This document shows, piece by piece, positions 1-10,061 of a DNA stretch of 64,000 bases. Position numbers and translations under genes: made by a program. Origin of the DNA: Sphingomonas sp. LC-1 (GTDB lineage Bacteria > Pseudomonadota > Alphaproteobacteria > Sphingomonadales > Sphingomonadaceae). The stretch spans positions 166,252 through 230,251 of the forward strand of contig NZ_JANZXB010000006.1 of assembly GCF_025371035.1 (NCBI RefSeq), in the 5' to 3' direction. The notes below the pieces were generated by a model, which worked only from the letters and a program-made list of their open reading frames with translations, was not told where the DNA came from and ran no database searches. Position 1 is the first letter of the stretch, and each line of letters begins with the position of its first letter.

Positions 1-172
1 TCCACCAGATGCCGGGACTGGACACCAAGTCGGAAAGTCAGCGAACACGGATTTAACACTGATAGCACGAATTTCCGTCAAGGTGGTGGAGCGGCGCCTC
101 CATTAATAGCGGCCGCCCCTTCCGCAATAAGCCTGCTTTCGTGATGCGGCTCCACCGAATGAGGACGAAAAA

Positions 173-1033
173 TTACCCGGACACTTCGGCGTTTGCGATC
201 AACCAGAATTTTTTGGCGAAGGGCGCTTTGGACGACCAGGTGAGCTTGGTGCCACATGGTATGGCGAGGATGTCGCCTCCCTTGAGTTCATGTGTCTCGC
301 CGGTACTTTCGTCGACGACCTGGAATTGGCCTTCGAGCAGCAACTCGATCTCGTCGCCGAGCGGAGACGTATAGGGAATCACCGTCGATCCGTCGGGCTC
401 GCAACCGGCTATGCCGACGCCCGCCCGCCACAGGCCGCAGAGGAGAGTTCCGGTGCTTCCCCTCGCGCGCAGTTTGAACAGTTCGCCGCATACCATGGCG
501 CCATGCTCTGGCTCGTCCCATGCAAAAGGCTCCCAATTGTCGGGATTGTCGCTGATATGACCGACATAGACATCGTCTTCCTTGACGCTGGGCGACGGCG
601 AATCCCACAAAATCCAGAATTTCTTGAGGAAGGGCGCATCGATGTCCCAGGTGAGCACCACATCCTTGGGGTCGCTGATGATCGTGCCCGCTTCAAGGCG
701 ATACTGTTTGCCGGTCGCCGCGATCGTGACGGTCGCACTTCCCTCGAGAATGACCATGGTCTCGTCGCCGAGCGGCGCGGAATAGTCGACATGGCACGAT
801 CCGTCTTCATGGCATCCTGCGATGCCCTTGCCGGTTCGCCAGAGACCAAGTTGCAACGATCCGCTTGTATTCTCGAACGGGATCGGCGCGACTTCGCCCT
901 TGGTCTGGGGGCCGAATACGGGATCGTCCCAGGCGAAGGGCGTCCACTCGGCCGGATTGCTGTTGCGAGAGCCGGTGCTGACGCTACGGGCTTTCGGTGC
1001 CGTGTCGCCTTGGGCAATGGGTTCGCTGGCCAT
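173..1033 (-). CDS. Bicupin domain protein (Cupin_3-like)
   Basis: The protein has 286 residues made of two similar cupin halves, about residues 29-145 and 162-283. Each half repeats the same blocks: WTPFAWDDP and WEPFAWDEP, GLWRTGKGIAGC and GLWRAGVGIAGC, then APLGDETMVILEG and SPLGDEIELLLEG. This is the pattern of the Cupin_3 (DUF861) group that includes ureidoglycine aminohydrolase-like proteins. The metal-binding histidines of classical cupins are not obvious, so a catalytic role cannot be assigned. The start is supported by AAGGAGA seven bases upstream of the ATG. It has no signal peptide and should be cytosolic. It stands alone, and nothing around it names a substrate. Confidence 0.8.
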   Translation of the reverse strand: MASEPIAQGDTAPKARSVSTGSRNSNPAEWTPFAWDDPVFGPQTKGEVAPIPFENTSGSLQLGLWRTGKGIAGCHEDGSCHVDYSAPLGDETMVILEGSATVTIAATGKQYRLEAGTIISDPKDVVLTWDIDAPFLKKFWILWDSPSPSVKEDDVYVGHISDNPDNWEPFAWDEPEHGAMVCGELFKLRARGSTGTLLCGLWRAGVGIAGCEPDGSTVIPYTSPLGDEIELLLEGQFQVVDESTGETHELKGGDILAIPCGTKLTWSSKAPFAKKFWLIANAEVSG

Positions 1034-1229
1034 GGGGAATCTCCTTGCTCGCGTTGCCTTCCCATATCCGTGCCACTGGCGAATTGTGTCGCTAGCAGGC
1101 GGGCGGACATGCTGAATTTGCCTCGCGAGACTATGAAGAGGGCCGATGCCAACCTAGGACCAGGGCGTCCATTTCCACTGGTGCCAGGCTGCCAGGGCTG
1201 GCTCCACCCATCGTAAGACGAAGCCCGGC

Positions 1230-1526
1230 TCACATGGGAGCGGCCCACACCGTCAGCAATTTCCCTGACCATTGGGCATGAAGCAGACGGTCGCCGGGAT
1301 TGAAGCCGATTGCGGGCCCGACCGGTGCGCCGTCCACCGTCATCACATCAGGCGTTAACATGATCCGGTAAACCACCGCGCCGGTCGCGAAGACCGCTCG
1401 CTCGGATTCAGCCGCGTCGTTGCCGATCAGGGTTGGAAGTGATGCCGGATCGAAGGCGCACTTGCCGCGCCATACCCGTTTGCCATCACGTCGAATGGAT
1501 ACCGCTGTCTCTCTCCGACGAAACAT
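1230..1526 (-). CDS. Hypothetical protein (98 aa)
   Basis: This is an open frame of 98 codons lying between the bicupin gene and the damaged cupin gene. The protein has a basic N-terminus and the segment VSIRRDGKRVWRGKCAFDP, followed by a mixed polar and hydrophobic stretch, without a signal peptide or a known motif. No clear ribosome binding site precedes the ATG. I do not recognise a family. It could be a real small gene or a chance frame in GC-rich DNA. Confidence 0.35.
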   Translation of the reverse strand: MFRRRETAVSIRRDGKRVWRGKCAFDPASLPTLIGNDAAESERAVFATGAVVYRIMLTPDVMTVDGAPVGPAIGFNPGDRLLHAQWSGKLLTVWAAPM

Positions 1527-1696
1527 CGAGCGCGATATACTACCCCATGGCAGGTCAGAATACCGCTCCTGCGATTACACCCTGTTTCGAGAAGACGGAT
1601 GACAGCGTCAGCCTTGTTCGGTCATACGGTCCACTCGGCAGGAGTTACGGTGTGTCCGATCAATCCATTAACCTCGTAGCCGTGCAGGCCGCTGAG

Positions 1697-2132
1697 GTGG
1701 CGCCGAGGATAAAGCCCTCAAACTATCCCGAACCTTTTGCATCCATGATGGCCGGACGGGTCAAACGCCCGATCGGCGACCTGTTTGGGTTACGGAGCTT
1801 CGGCGTGAACCATGTGACGCTTCCGCCCGGCGCAATATCCGCGCTCCATCACCGGCACTCGGTTCAAGACGAGTTCGTCATCGTGCTTATGGGACAGATC
1901 CACCTTGGTCCATGATGCCGGAGAGGCCGTCCTCACACCCGGCATGTGCGCCGGCTTCGCGCATGACGGAACCGCCCATCACCTTGTCAACCGCTCGGAT
2001 GCGGACGCGACCTACATGGAGGTCGGTGACCGGCAGGCGGGCGATGAGGTCAGCTATCCCCGAGACGACCTTAAGGCCGAGCGCACTGTGGAAGGCTGGC
2101 GATTTTTCCACAAAGACGGAACACCATATTAA
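1697..2132 (+). pseudogene. Cupin domain protein, broken by a frameshift
   Basis: Two adjacent frames together make one small single-domain cupin of about 145 residues. The first half carries GRVKRPIGDLFGL and LPPGAISALHHRHSVQDEF, the metal-binding cupin motif 1. It runs out of frame just after LMGQI. The second half resumes in the next frame with LVHDAGEAVLTPGMCAGF and HHLVNRSDADATYMEVGD, typical of motif 2. Removing one C from the ATCCACC run near 1896 would restore a continuous ITLVHDAGE reading, so the lesion looks like a single-base insertion. GTG at 1697 (or 1682) is the likely start. It may be a true pseudogene or a sequencing error. Confidence 0.75.
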
Positions 2133-2510
2133 GCGAGCGCCGATTCCCGCTTACCGATCCTCGCGGCAAGACCCCGGCCCTCTCGCCGCCTTCCTGTCAG
2201 GGCAGTGCATCAACTCCATTACAGCTTCCTGCCCGGCCTCAGGGGCGTAAAACCCTATCATCGGGCCCTTTCCCTAGTGGGTAGATGATCGGTGCGACCG
2301 GGCACAACGTCGTCACCTGTCTGGATGAGCGCCCGATCATCGCCAAAGGATGTGGCACTCGTGGCCCATGCGGATCCACCCGATGCCCTCGTGCGCGAGG
2401 GTCGGGATATCGAACGGTGCGTGCTGGCGCTCCGTGCGGCATCGTCTTGCCGACCGGGTCCTGCTCAACGGCGCAAAGACCATCGCCTTCACCGACTGAC
2501 GAGCCCCCGT
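2133..2510. other. Intergenic stretch without a supported gene
   Basis: These 378 bases lie between the damaged cupin gene and the phosphodiesterase gene, which end towards each other. A minus-strand open frame around 2341-2500 reads like protein (it contains PFDIPTLAHEGIGWI) but has no family I can name and no good start. I see no RNA gene and no convincing terminator. Confidence 0.5.
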
Positions 2511-3482
2511 TCAGAAGTGCAGCGCCTGCCCCTGCTGCGCCTGTATATAGTGCGCCTCGGGACCGCCGGGCTCGGCCAGTTGCGCCATCACCCGCCGTTC
2601 GACCGTATCGCTGCCCGACAGGTCCGGCTTGATATGGCCGATGACGATCGGCACGCCCGCCAGCGATCCCGCGACGTCGGCCAGCCGCGACAATTCGCTG
2701 TGCAGCCAGCGCGGCGTCAGGTGGCCGAACAATTGGCCATCCGGCCGGGGATCGGGATAGGATGTCTCGACGATGATCGCCCTCAGCCGCCCCTCGCGGA
2801 TCAAGGGCGCCACCGCCGTCCAAAGAAGCGCCAGCGCGCCGCTTCTTTCGACGGCGTCGGGACCGGTATCCCCCATGCACAGGATCGCGTCGGCGCCGGA
2901 GCGGATCAGGAAGGCGGTGGACACGGTACCGCCATGGGACAACGGGAAAGCCGATACATTCAGCCCCGTCCCGGCGATCGGCACGGGCGGCGCACCGGGT
3001 ACCAGATCGCGATAGGTATAGCGATTCAGTCGCGGCGCGGGGCCACGATCGGCCATGTTGGGCCAGGCGCTCCCGTTGAAATAGTCCGCCGCCAGCGCCG
3101 CATTGACCGCCGGTAGCGCGAAGATCGGCTTGGCCGTGTCGTCGGGCGAGGCCATCACCAGCCCCGCGACATGGTCGAGATGGGCATGGGTGATCAGATA
3201 GGCGCCGATCCGGTCGTGCAGCACGTCCGCCACCTTCGCGCCACGCCCGAACGCCCCGGCCCGAATGCCCGCCCTGATACCGGGCACCAGCGTACCCGCG
3301 TCGCAGGCGACGCCGCGGCGGCTGCCCGCCGATGCGATATACCAGGCCGTCGTTTCGCCCTCTTCGAGGCCACCCTTGACCCCCAGTGGCACGATGTCGA
3401 AGGCCTGCCGAGAACGCGCCCCGGTCGCAGGGCCCGGCAGGGCCAGCGCCACCAACGTCATAGCCAGTAAAACCCGCTTCAC
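2511..3482 (-). CDS. Class II 3',5'-cyclic-nucleotide phosphodiesterase, exported
   Basis: The 323-residue protein belongs to the class II cyclic-nucleotide phosphodiesterases (PF02112), a metallo-beta-lactamase-fold family hydrolysing cAMP or cGMP to the 5'-monophosphate. It contains HAHLDHVAGLVMASP, which fits the class II signature H-x-H-L-D-H-x-x-[GS]-...-S-[AP]. Further metal ligands are likely in SHGG, MGDTGPD and GHIKPD. The N-terminus (VKRVLLAMTLVALALPGPATG) is a signal peptide, so it probably acts in the periplasm. I chose the GTG at 3482 rather than an ATG 72 bases upstream: a GAGGGGGG box precedes it and it places the signal peptide at the N-terminus. It has no operon partner. Confidence 0.85.
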   Translation of the reverse strand: MKRVLLAMTLVALALPGPATGARSRQAFDIVPLGVKGGLEEGETTAWYIASAGSRRGVACDAGTLVPGIRAGIRAGAFGRGAKVADVLHDRIGAYLITHAHLDHVAGLVMASPDDTAKPIFALPAVNAALAADYFNGSAWPNMADRGPAPRLNRYTYRDLVPGAPPVPIAGTGLNVSAFPLSHGGTVSTAFLIRSGADAILCMGDTGPDAVERSGALALLWTAVAPLIREGRLRAIIVETSYPDPRPDGQLFGHLTPRWLHSELSRLADVAGSLAGVPIVIGHIKPDLSGSDTVERRVMAQLAEPGGPEAHYIQAQQGQALHF

Positions 3483-3666
3483 ATCGCCCCCCTCGCCAAG
3501 TCCCCCACTGGTAGCGGGCGCCGAGCGGCAGTCCAAATTGTAACATTGGCGCACATCTGCGGTGTCGCAGTCTGATCACGATGGTGCCGCGGTCAGGATA
3601 TCAAACACGAAGGGCGTATGAGACGGGCGGGCCATTCCTATTGGGGTCGTACTCCGGGAAGGGCGC

Positions 3667-3830
3667 CTAGCTGCCGATCTGACGGGCTGGAACCCCGACG
3701 ACCGTCGTTCTGTCGCCGACCTGACGGGTAACTACGGCGCCGGCACCGATCGTCGCACCTTGGCCAATATGAAGCCCCTGCGAGATGGACGCATTCAGCC
3801 CCACGAATATGTCTGGTCCGGACGTTACGC
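3667..3830 (-). pseudogene. C-terminal fragment of a hexapeptide-repeat acyltransferase
   Basis: About 54 codons read GPDIFVGLNASISQGLHIG then GQGATIGAGAVVTRQV and end in VVGVPARQIGS. This is the left-handed beta-helix end of a NeuD-like or serine O-acetyltransferase-like enzyme, as found in surface polysaccharide loci. The N-terminal three quarters are missing. The homology stops right where an IS3-family terminal sequence begins, so the gene was probably cut by an insertion. Not expected to be functional. Confidence 0.7.
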
Positions 3831-3837
3831 ACCCACT

Positions 3838-3945
3838 GAACCGCGCTGGGTTTGTCGGAGGCCCCAACTCCTGAGAGGAAGGGGCTATGGCGAGCAAGAC
3901 GATCAACAAGTTTTCGCCTGAGGTGCGCGCGGTGCGGATGGCGGG
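3838..3945 (+). mobile_element. Remnant left end of an IS3-family insertion sequence
   Basis: The sequence TGAACCGCGCTGGGTTTGTC followed by GGAGGC looks like an IS3-family terminal inverted repeat. It is followed by a ribosome binding site and an ATG at 3887 opening MASKTINKFSPEVRAVRM, the typical start of IS3-group orfA. Only about 20 codons remain before the reading switches to unrelated integrase sequence. No right end, orfB or target duplication is visible. It marks the point where the acyltransferase gene was interrupted and a later deletion joined the IS to an integrase remnant. Confidence 0.6.
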
Positions 3946-3992
3946 CGAGAAGAGCATCGTCATGGTGGACGTGGACGGCCAGCGCCGCCCGT

Positions 3993-4406
3993 CCCTGGCC
4001 CTTGCCGCTGCACAAGACGAAGAACGGCAAGGCGCACATGGTGCCCGCGACGGACACCGTCGTCGCCCTGTTGGACACGCTCAACAAGCAGGCGGTCGGC
4101 GGGTGCTGGTTCCAACTCGACAGCAACATCCACAACGACGTGAAGGCGATGGGCCACGACATCGGCGACGTCGGCCTGCACATCCTGCGGCACACCTGCA
4201 TCACCCGACTCGCGTTCGGCGGGATGGAGCTACAGCGCCTATCGATGTGGGCCGGTCACTCGGACGTCAGCATCATCACGAAGCAGTACAGCCACCTCGA
4301 CGCCTCGGCGCTCGCGGGCGGCATCATTGCCCGGTATCCGGGATCATTCCAGAGCCGGTGCTCATCGTGCCGAACTTGGTGCGGCATGATTGCGACAAAT
4401 GGCTGA
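3993..4406 (+). pseudogene. C-terminal remnant of a tyrosine recombinase (integrase)
   Basis: The frame contains LHKTKNGKAHMVPATDTVV, then GLHILRHTCITRLAFGGMEL, then MWAGHSDVSIITKQYSHLD. These are the C-terminal catalytic blocks of a phage-type integrase: the HxxR box, the GH box and the tyrosine nucleophile. The N-terminal DNA-binding domain and the first arginine block are absent, replaced by the IS fragment. After about 4340 the reading drifts into non-homologous sequence. It points at the 3' end of tRNA-Ser, the usual attachment target of such integrases, so it is probably a fossil of an old island. Confidence 0.75.
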
Positions 4407-4419
4407 TTTATGCGGGGTA

Positions 4420-4511
<92 letters not shown>

Positions 4512-4637
4512 GCGAGGACGATCCTAAGGCGCTTTGCCATCGGGGCCGGTCGATTGGAGGCGCGCTCCTAGATCAGCTTTTTATGCATTGCAAGCGCCTA
4601 AACTTGTGCGACGCGACAAAGGCATTAAATCAGACCC

Positions 4638-5018
4638 ATGGATCGTATCGACACCCTCCCCCACCCCTTGGGCCAGGAAGCGCAAGCGCCGATCGTCGCG
4701 ACCGCGCGGTTCGCGATCGGGGACGTGGTGCGCCACCGCATGTTCGACATTCGCGGCGTGATCTTCGACGTCGACCCCGTCTTCGCCAATAGCGACGAAT
4801 GGTATGACGCCATCCCCGAGAAGATTCGTCCCGCCAAGGATCAGCCCTTCTACCATCTGCTCGCGGAGAATGCCGAATCGAGCTATGTCGCCTATGTCAG
4901 CCAGCAGAATCTGCTGCACGACGACAGCGACGAACCGGTGGAACATCCGGCCATCGACGGGATGTTCACCGGCTATGTCGATGGGCGCTACCTCTTGCGG
5001 CGCGAACATCGGCATTGA
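4638..5018 (+). CDS. hspQ: Heat shock protein HspQ
   Basis: The 126-residue protein matches the HspQ/YccV family. It has the conserved core FAIGDVVRHRMFDIRGVIFD, then EWYDAIPEKIRPAKDQPFYH, then YVAYVSQQNLLHDDS and VEHPAIDGMF. In enterobacteria HspQ binds hemimethylated DNA and acts as a specificity-enhancing factor of the Lon protease. This copy carries about 20 extra N-terminal residues and a basic C-terminal tail. It is cytosolic and sits alone between tRNA-Ser and the ribosomal operon. No heat-shock promoter could be picked out by eye. Confidence 0.9.
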   Translation: MDRIDTLPHPLGQEAQAPIVATARFAIGDVVRHRMFDIRGVIFDVDPVFANSDEWYDAIPEKIRPAKDQPFYHLLAENAESSYVAYVSQQNLLHDDSDEPVEHPAIDGMFTGYVDGRYLLRREHRH

Positions 5019-5061
5019 TCCGTTCGGGGCCGGCGCATGCCCTTGAAATTCGAATCCTTGG

Positions 5062-5090
5062 TTGACAATCGGCCCACCTTTGCCTAGCTG
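5062..5090 (+). promoter_or_regulatory. Probable promoter of rplU-rpmA
   Basis: A perfect -35 hexamer TTGACA (5062-5067) is followed after 17 bases by TAGCTG (5085-5090), a poor but usable -10. It sits about 60-90 bases upstream of the rplU start, leaving a leader of roughly 55 bases, and the only genes downstream in this direction are rplU and rpmA. Confidence 0.5.
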
Positions 5091-5152
5091 GCCTTTCTTT
5101 CCCGGTGGGCATTCCCGCGCGGGAGCCATGCATTTGGGAAGTGATAAGAGCC

Positions 5153-5452
5153 ATGTTCGCAGTCGTGCGCACGGGCGGCAAGCAGTATCGCGTCGCCGCC
5201 GGAGATAAGATCGTCGTCGAGAAGATCGAGGGCGAAGCCGGCGCGTCGGTGACGCTGGGTGACGTTCTGCTGGCGGGCGAAGGCTCGGAGCTGAAGGCGG
5301 TCGACGGCATCACGGTCGCCGCCGAAATCATCGCTCAGGCGAAGGCCGACAAGGTCATCGTCTTCAAGAAGCGTCGTCGCCACAACTATCGTCGTCGCAA
5401 CGGCCACCGTCAGCAGCACACGATCCTGAAGATCGTGTCGGTCGGCGCCTGA
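5153..5452 (+). CDS. rplU: 50S ribosomal protein L21
   Basis: The 99-residue protein is bL21 of the large ribosomal subunit. It opens with [20 protein letters not shown] and contains [18 protein letters not shown], the basic rRNA-binding loop, ending [10 protein letters not shown]. The start at 5153 gives the canonical N-terminus; the frame stays open upstream but that part has no L21 homology. It is the first gene of the conserved rplU-rpmA operon, with obgE about 3.2 kb downstream, separated here by a GNAT gene and tad genes. Confidence 0.97.
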   Translation: MFAVVRTGGKQYRVAAGDKIVVEKIEGEAGASVTLGDVLLAGEGSELKAVDGITVAAEIIAQAKADKVIVFKKRRRHNYRRRNGHRQQHTILKIVSVGA

Positions 5453-5494
5453 ACCTCAGTCGCGCCACCCAACGAAATCCAGGAGTAGTTCGCA

Positions 5495-5761
5495 ATGGCA
5501 CATAAGAAAGCAGGCGGTTCGTCGCGCAACGGTCGTGATTCGGCCGGCCGTCGCCTTGGCGTGAAGAAGTTCGGCGGCCAGGAAGCCATCGCCGGCAACA
5601 TCCTCGTGCGTCAGCGCGGGACGAAGTTCTATCCGGGTCGCAACGTGGGCATGGGCAAGGACCATACCCTGTTCGCGCTCGTCGATGGTCGCGTCTCGTT
5701 CCACGAGGGCAAGCTTGGCCGTAAATTCTGTTCGGTCGAACTGGCCGCAGCGGCCGAATAA
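5495..5761 (+). CDS. rpmA: 50S ribosomal protein L27
   Basis: The 88-residue protein is bL27. It begins [20 protein letters not shown] and contains [20 protein letters not shown] and [14 protein letters not shown]. The N-terminal tail reaches the peptidyl-transferase centre. It starts directly with MAHKKA, so there is no cleavable N-terminal extension like that of Firmicutes. A CAGGAGT box precedes the ATG. It lies 42 bases behind rplU and is followed by a strong terminator. Confidence 0.97.
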   Translation: MAHKKAGGSSRNGRDSAGRRLGVKKFGGQEAIAGNILVRQRGTKFYPGRNVGMGKDHTLFALVDGRVSFHEGKLGRKFCSVELAAAAE

Positions 5762-5819
5762 TCGGGTAACCGTGCCGGGTTGCCCACCAGGGTGACCCGG
5801 GTTCCGCGACGGAACCAGC

Positions 5820-5858
5820 AAAAAAGGGAGACGGGTCACCCCGGCTCCCTTTTTTTTC
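5820..5858 (+). terminator. Rho-independent terminator of rplU-rpmA
   Basis: A GGGAG...CTCCC stem with an inner CGGG/CCCCG pairing is preceded by an A-run and followed by TTTTTTTT. It lies about 60 bases after the rpmA stop and would work in both directions. Confidence 0.9.
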
Positions 5859-5949
5859 ATGCTCCCTCCACCGCTTCCGGGCCCATGTCGCCATCCCGTC
5901 ATCCAGACGTGGCAGGGGCAGGCCCGACGCGACGAGGAGTTGTCGAGTG

Positions 5950-6498
5950 ATGTTCGCGCGGACCGAAAGATTGTTGTTACGGCCGGCATGGCCGGAAGAT
6001 GCTACCCCCCTGGCGGAGGCCATCGGGCACGAGTCGATCGCCCGCATGGCGGCGCGGGTCCCCTACCCCTATACCTCGGAAGACGCGAGCAACTGGCTGG
6101 CGCAACCATGCAGCGCGACCGAGCCGCGTTTCCTCATCACCGCGCTCGATCGTGGCGGCGCGCCCGAATTGATCGGCGGCATCGCGATCATCGCTGGCGA
6201 TACGGGTCATGAGATCGGCTATTGGCTGACCCCGTCGGCATGGGGACGGGGATACGCGACCGAGGCGGGGCAGGCCATCGTCGCCATTGCCCGGCATGCG
6301 TTGCCAATTCGGCGGTTGGGCGCGTGGCATTTCGCCGACAATCCCTCCTCGGGGCGCGTGCTGACCAAGCTCGGTTTTGTGCCCACGGGTCAGCAGATGT
6401 TCCGGGCCTCGGTCGGTCGCGGAGGAAGTGCGCCGAGCATCCATTATGCTATCGACCTGGAAGCAGACCGATGCCGGACGATGCCGCTGGCGGCATGA
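5950..6498 (+). CDS. GNAT family N-acetyltransferase (RimJ/RimL type)
   Basis: The 182-residue protein has the layout of the RimJ/RimL-like GNAT branch: an N-terminal TERLLLRPAWPEDATPLAEA, a middle strand ELIGGIAIIAG, the acetyl-CoA loop region IGYWLTPSAWGRGYATEAGQ, and a C-terminal NPSSGRVLTKLGFVPTG. Such enzymes transfer acetyl from acetyl-CoA to protein N-termini or small amines; the substrate cannot be read from sequence. ATG 5950 and a GTG one codon earlier are both possible; GAGGAG lies 7-10 bases upstream. It is probably transcribed alone. Confidence 0.85.
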   Translation: MFARTERLLLRPAWPEDATPLAEAIGHESIARMAARVPYPYTSEDASNWLAQPCSATEPRFLITALDRGGAPELIGGIAIIAGDTGHEIGYWLTPSAWGRGYATEAGQAIVAIARHALPIRRLGAWHFADNPSSGRVLTKLGFVPTGQQMFRASVGRGGSAPSIHYAIDLEADRCRTMPLAA

Positions 6499-6857
6499 TG
6501 GAAGAAAAGCCGGGCGGCAGCCACAAAGATTGGCGCCGTTCCGGCATTCCGGTTCGCCCTGCCAGTTTCGGCTGATGGCAGACCCGTCGAGGCGATAAAA
6601 ATCGATCATTGATCCATGCGAATCACCGTGCCGGTTTGGCAAGGGTGATGGCCGATCTATTTTCAGTTCAACGATTATACGGCTGGTTTATTACCATTCT
6701 GGACACAAAACTTTTTGCGCGTCCACATTTCCAGCCAAAATGGCCATGAATATTGCCTAGACAAGCATAATTTGGAGCGTGGGTTCGATCTTAATCCTTT
6801 TGCAAGCAATTTCAGCAGGACTGGTGTTCGCAGGCAGTCAATCGCCGGAGAACATCG
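6499..6857. other. Intergenic stretch before the tad genes
   Basis: These 359 bases hold no supported gene. The second half (about 6650-6790) is AT-richer than its surroundings and probably carries the promoter of the tadE-tadG pair. I could not single out a convincing -35/-10 pair. Confidence 0.5.
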
Positions 6858-7331
6858 ATGGTCGGGCTCATGGGAGCGAGAACGGATATCGACGCGCGCC
6901 ACGTCACGGGATCAAGGGGCCCGGGTGTGCGAATCGTACGCAGTCAGCGCGGCGTCGCTGCGGTGGAAATGGCGCTGGTGCTGCCAGTGCTGTTATCGGT
7001 CCTGTTGGGAATTGTCAGCGTCGGCGACTATTTCCTGACCGCTCATCTTGTCCAGCAATCGGCAAGCGATGCGGCCCGCGCGGCTTTGGCGGGATTGGAC
7101 GCCCCCGAACGCAGGACGATCGCGATCGCCACCGCCCAGCGCATGCTCAATTCGACGGGCGTGTTACGCGCCGATCGCGGACGAATCGAAACAATCGAGA
7201 AGGACAATATCCTGACCGTTTCGATCCAGTACGACGCGTCGGCTGACCCTTTGCTCAACTTGCCATTCGTTCCCGCGCTTAGCCGCAAAATGACCGCGAC
7301 CAGTGCGGCGTTGGTCGGCGGCCTGTCATGA
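6858..7331 (+). CDS. TadE-like pilus assembly protein
   Basis: The 157-residue protein has a short basic N-terminus and then GVAAVEMALVLPVLLSVLLG, the TadE-like domain: a hydrophobic segment with the glutamate that follows the pseudopilin cleavage site. TadE proteins are minor pseudopilins of the Tad (Flp) pilus system and sit in the inner membrane before processing. The rest is a small extracytoplasmic domain. It overlaps the next gene by four bases, so the two are co-translated. No tad ATPase, secretin or flp pilin gene is in this window, so the rest of the machine must be encoded elsewhere. Confidence 0.8.
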   Translation: MVGLMGARTDIDARHVTGSRGPGVRIVRSQRGVAAVEMALVLPVLLSVLLGIVSVGDYFLTAHLVQQSASDAARAALAGLDAPERRTIAIATAQRMLNSTGVLRADRGRIETIEKDNILTVSIQYDASADPLLNLPFVPALSRKMTATSAALVGGLS

Positions 7332-8947
7332 TCAACGCGCTCAGGCATAATCGGCAAGGCAGCGTCAGCATTCTGACCGCCTTGGCAGGGGTGATGATCA
7401 TCGGCGGCGCGGCCTTTGGTATCGATATCGGCATGATGACCCTGTCGCAGCGCCAGCTTCAGGGCGTCGCCGACCAGGCCGCGATGGCCGCCATGGCCTC
7501 TAGCCCCAACCGCCGCGCGCAAGCCGTTGGACAGATACTGGCCGCCAATGGCGTCAGCGATGCGTCGAGCACCATGACCTTGGGCACCTATCGCGCCGAC
7601 CCAGCCGTTGCGCCCGAAGCGCGCTTTGCCGCAGGCGCGGATGGAGACGCGATCCGCGTTACATTACGACGTCCGGTTCCGTTGGTCTTCGGCCGAATCC
7701 TGACCGGCACCGCCTCGAAGCCGGTCGCGGCGAGCGCGATCGCCCGGCGAATGGATTATGCCGCCTTTTCGCTCGGCAGCCGGTTGGTCAATGTCGAAGG
7801 GGGGCTGCCCGGCGCCTTGCTCAACGGGCTGGCCGGCACCGATCTGTCTCTCTCCCTCTTCGATTATCAAGCGCTCGTCGGAGCAAAGATCGATTTGCTG
7901 AAGGCGATCCCGCTGCTGGGCACCCGCATCGGCCTGACGGGGGCGAGCTTCGACACCATATTGGCGGCGGATGTCACCTTGCCCGTTCTGCTGACGGCGA
8001 TGGCGGATACGACGGGCGATGCGGGAGCGGCGGCTGTGCTCCGACGCATCGCGCTGCGCGTGCCTGGGTCCAAGGTGCCGCTTACCCGTTTGATCGACTT
8101 GGGACCGCTGGGCACCCTCACCAAGGCCCACTCACGCGACTCTGTCTGGGTGGATGTCTATGAGATGCTGCGCGAATCACTGTCGGTCTCCAATGGACGC
8201 CGACAAGTGGCACTCGATCTCGGCGGATCCATCCCCGGACTGGCCTCGACGAAGGTGATGCTGTCGATCGGCGAGCGCCCCGTCACCACACCCTGGCTCG
8301 CCGTCGCGCGGGACGGAACGATGACCGTTCGAACGGCGCAGCAGCGGATGTTGCTGGAAACCCAGATCGGCACACCCCTGCTAGCTTCCGTGCAACTGCC
8401 GATCTTCGTCGAAACCGCAGCGGCACAGGCGCGGCTGAACAGCGTCACCTGTTCGGGGACGACGCCATCGGTGACCATCGATACGCTTCCCTCGCCCGGC
8501 ACGCTCGCCATCGCGCAGATCGATCGTGCCCGTTTCGACGACATGCAGCAGTCGCCGATCGCAGGGCCCGCCACGCTGCTCCAGGTACCGCTCGCGCGCG
8601 TGACGGGCCAGGCACAGGTCAATCTTGCCAGCGACTCCGCTTGGCAACGGGTCAGCTTTGCCGGCACGGATATCGCCAACGGCACGGTCAAGAGCGTTAC
8701 CGCCAATTCGGCCGTCCGCGGAATCGCCAGTTCGCTGATCAATCGGGTCGATCTGCGGCTTGAGCCCTTGGGCTTCGGCGTGGGATTGAATGGGCTGACC
8801 GGGATCGTCGGTGCCGCGCTGACGCCTGTCGCGCCGGCGCTCGACACGCTGATCGGCAATCTGACCGATTTGATGGGATTGCATGTCGGACAGGCGGATA
8901 TCACGGTGGATGGCGCACGGTGCGGCGCGGCGGCGCTGGTAGCCTGA
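7328..8947 (+). CDS. TadG-like pilus assembly protein
   Basis: The 539-residue protein starts with RQGSVSILTALAGVMIIGGA and GIDIGMMTLSQRQLQGVADQ, the TadG N-terminal segment that anchors the protein in the inner membrane. The long remainder is a periplasmic domain with several glycine-rich and leucine-rich stretches. It lacks an obvious von Willebrand MIDAS motif (DxSxS), unlike some TadG proteins. Its function is inferred from the family and from the overlap with tadE: it should help assemble or anchor a type IVc pilus. The gene ends 60 bases before obgE. Confidence 0.8.
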   Translation: MINALRHNRQGSVSILTALAGVMIIGGAAFGIDIGMMTLSQRQLQGVADQAAMAAMASSPNRRAQAVGQILAANGVSDASSTMTLGTYRADPAVAPEARFAAGADGDAIRVTLRRPVPLVFGRILTGTASKPVAASAIARRMDYAAFSLGSRLVNVEGGLPGALLNGLAGTDLSLSLFDYQALVGAKIDLLKAIPLLGTRIGLTGASFDTILAADVTLPVLLTAMADTTGDAGAAAVLRRIALRVPGSKVPLTRLIDLGPLGTLTKAHSRDSVWVDVYEMLRESLSVSNGRRQVALDLGGSIPGLASTKVMLSIGERPVTTPWLAVARDGTMTVRTAQQRMLLETQIGTPLLASVQLPIFVETAAAQARLNSVTCSGTTPSVTIDTLPSPGTLAIAQIDRARFDDMQQSPIAGPATLLQVPLARVTGQAQVNLASDSAWQRVSFAGTDIANGTVKSVTANSAVRGIASSLINRVDLRLEPLGFGVGLNGLTGIVGAALTPVAPALDTLIGNLTDLMGLHVGQADITVDGARCGAAALVA

Positions 8948-10054
<1,107 letters not shown>

Positions 10055-10061
10055 TCGCAGC

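Noticed and set aside
2341-2500. Minus-strand open frame containing PFDIPTLAHEGIGWI
   Set aside because: It reads somewhat like a protein, but no start, family or neighbour supports it and I could not place it.
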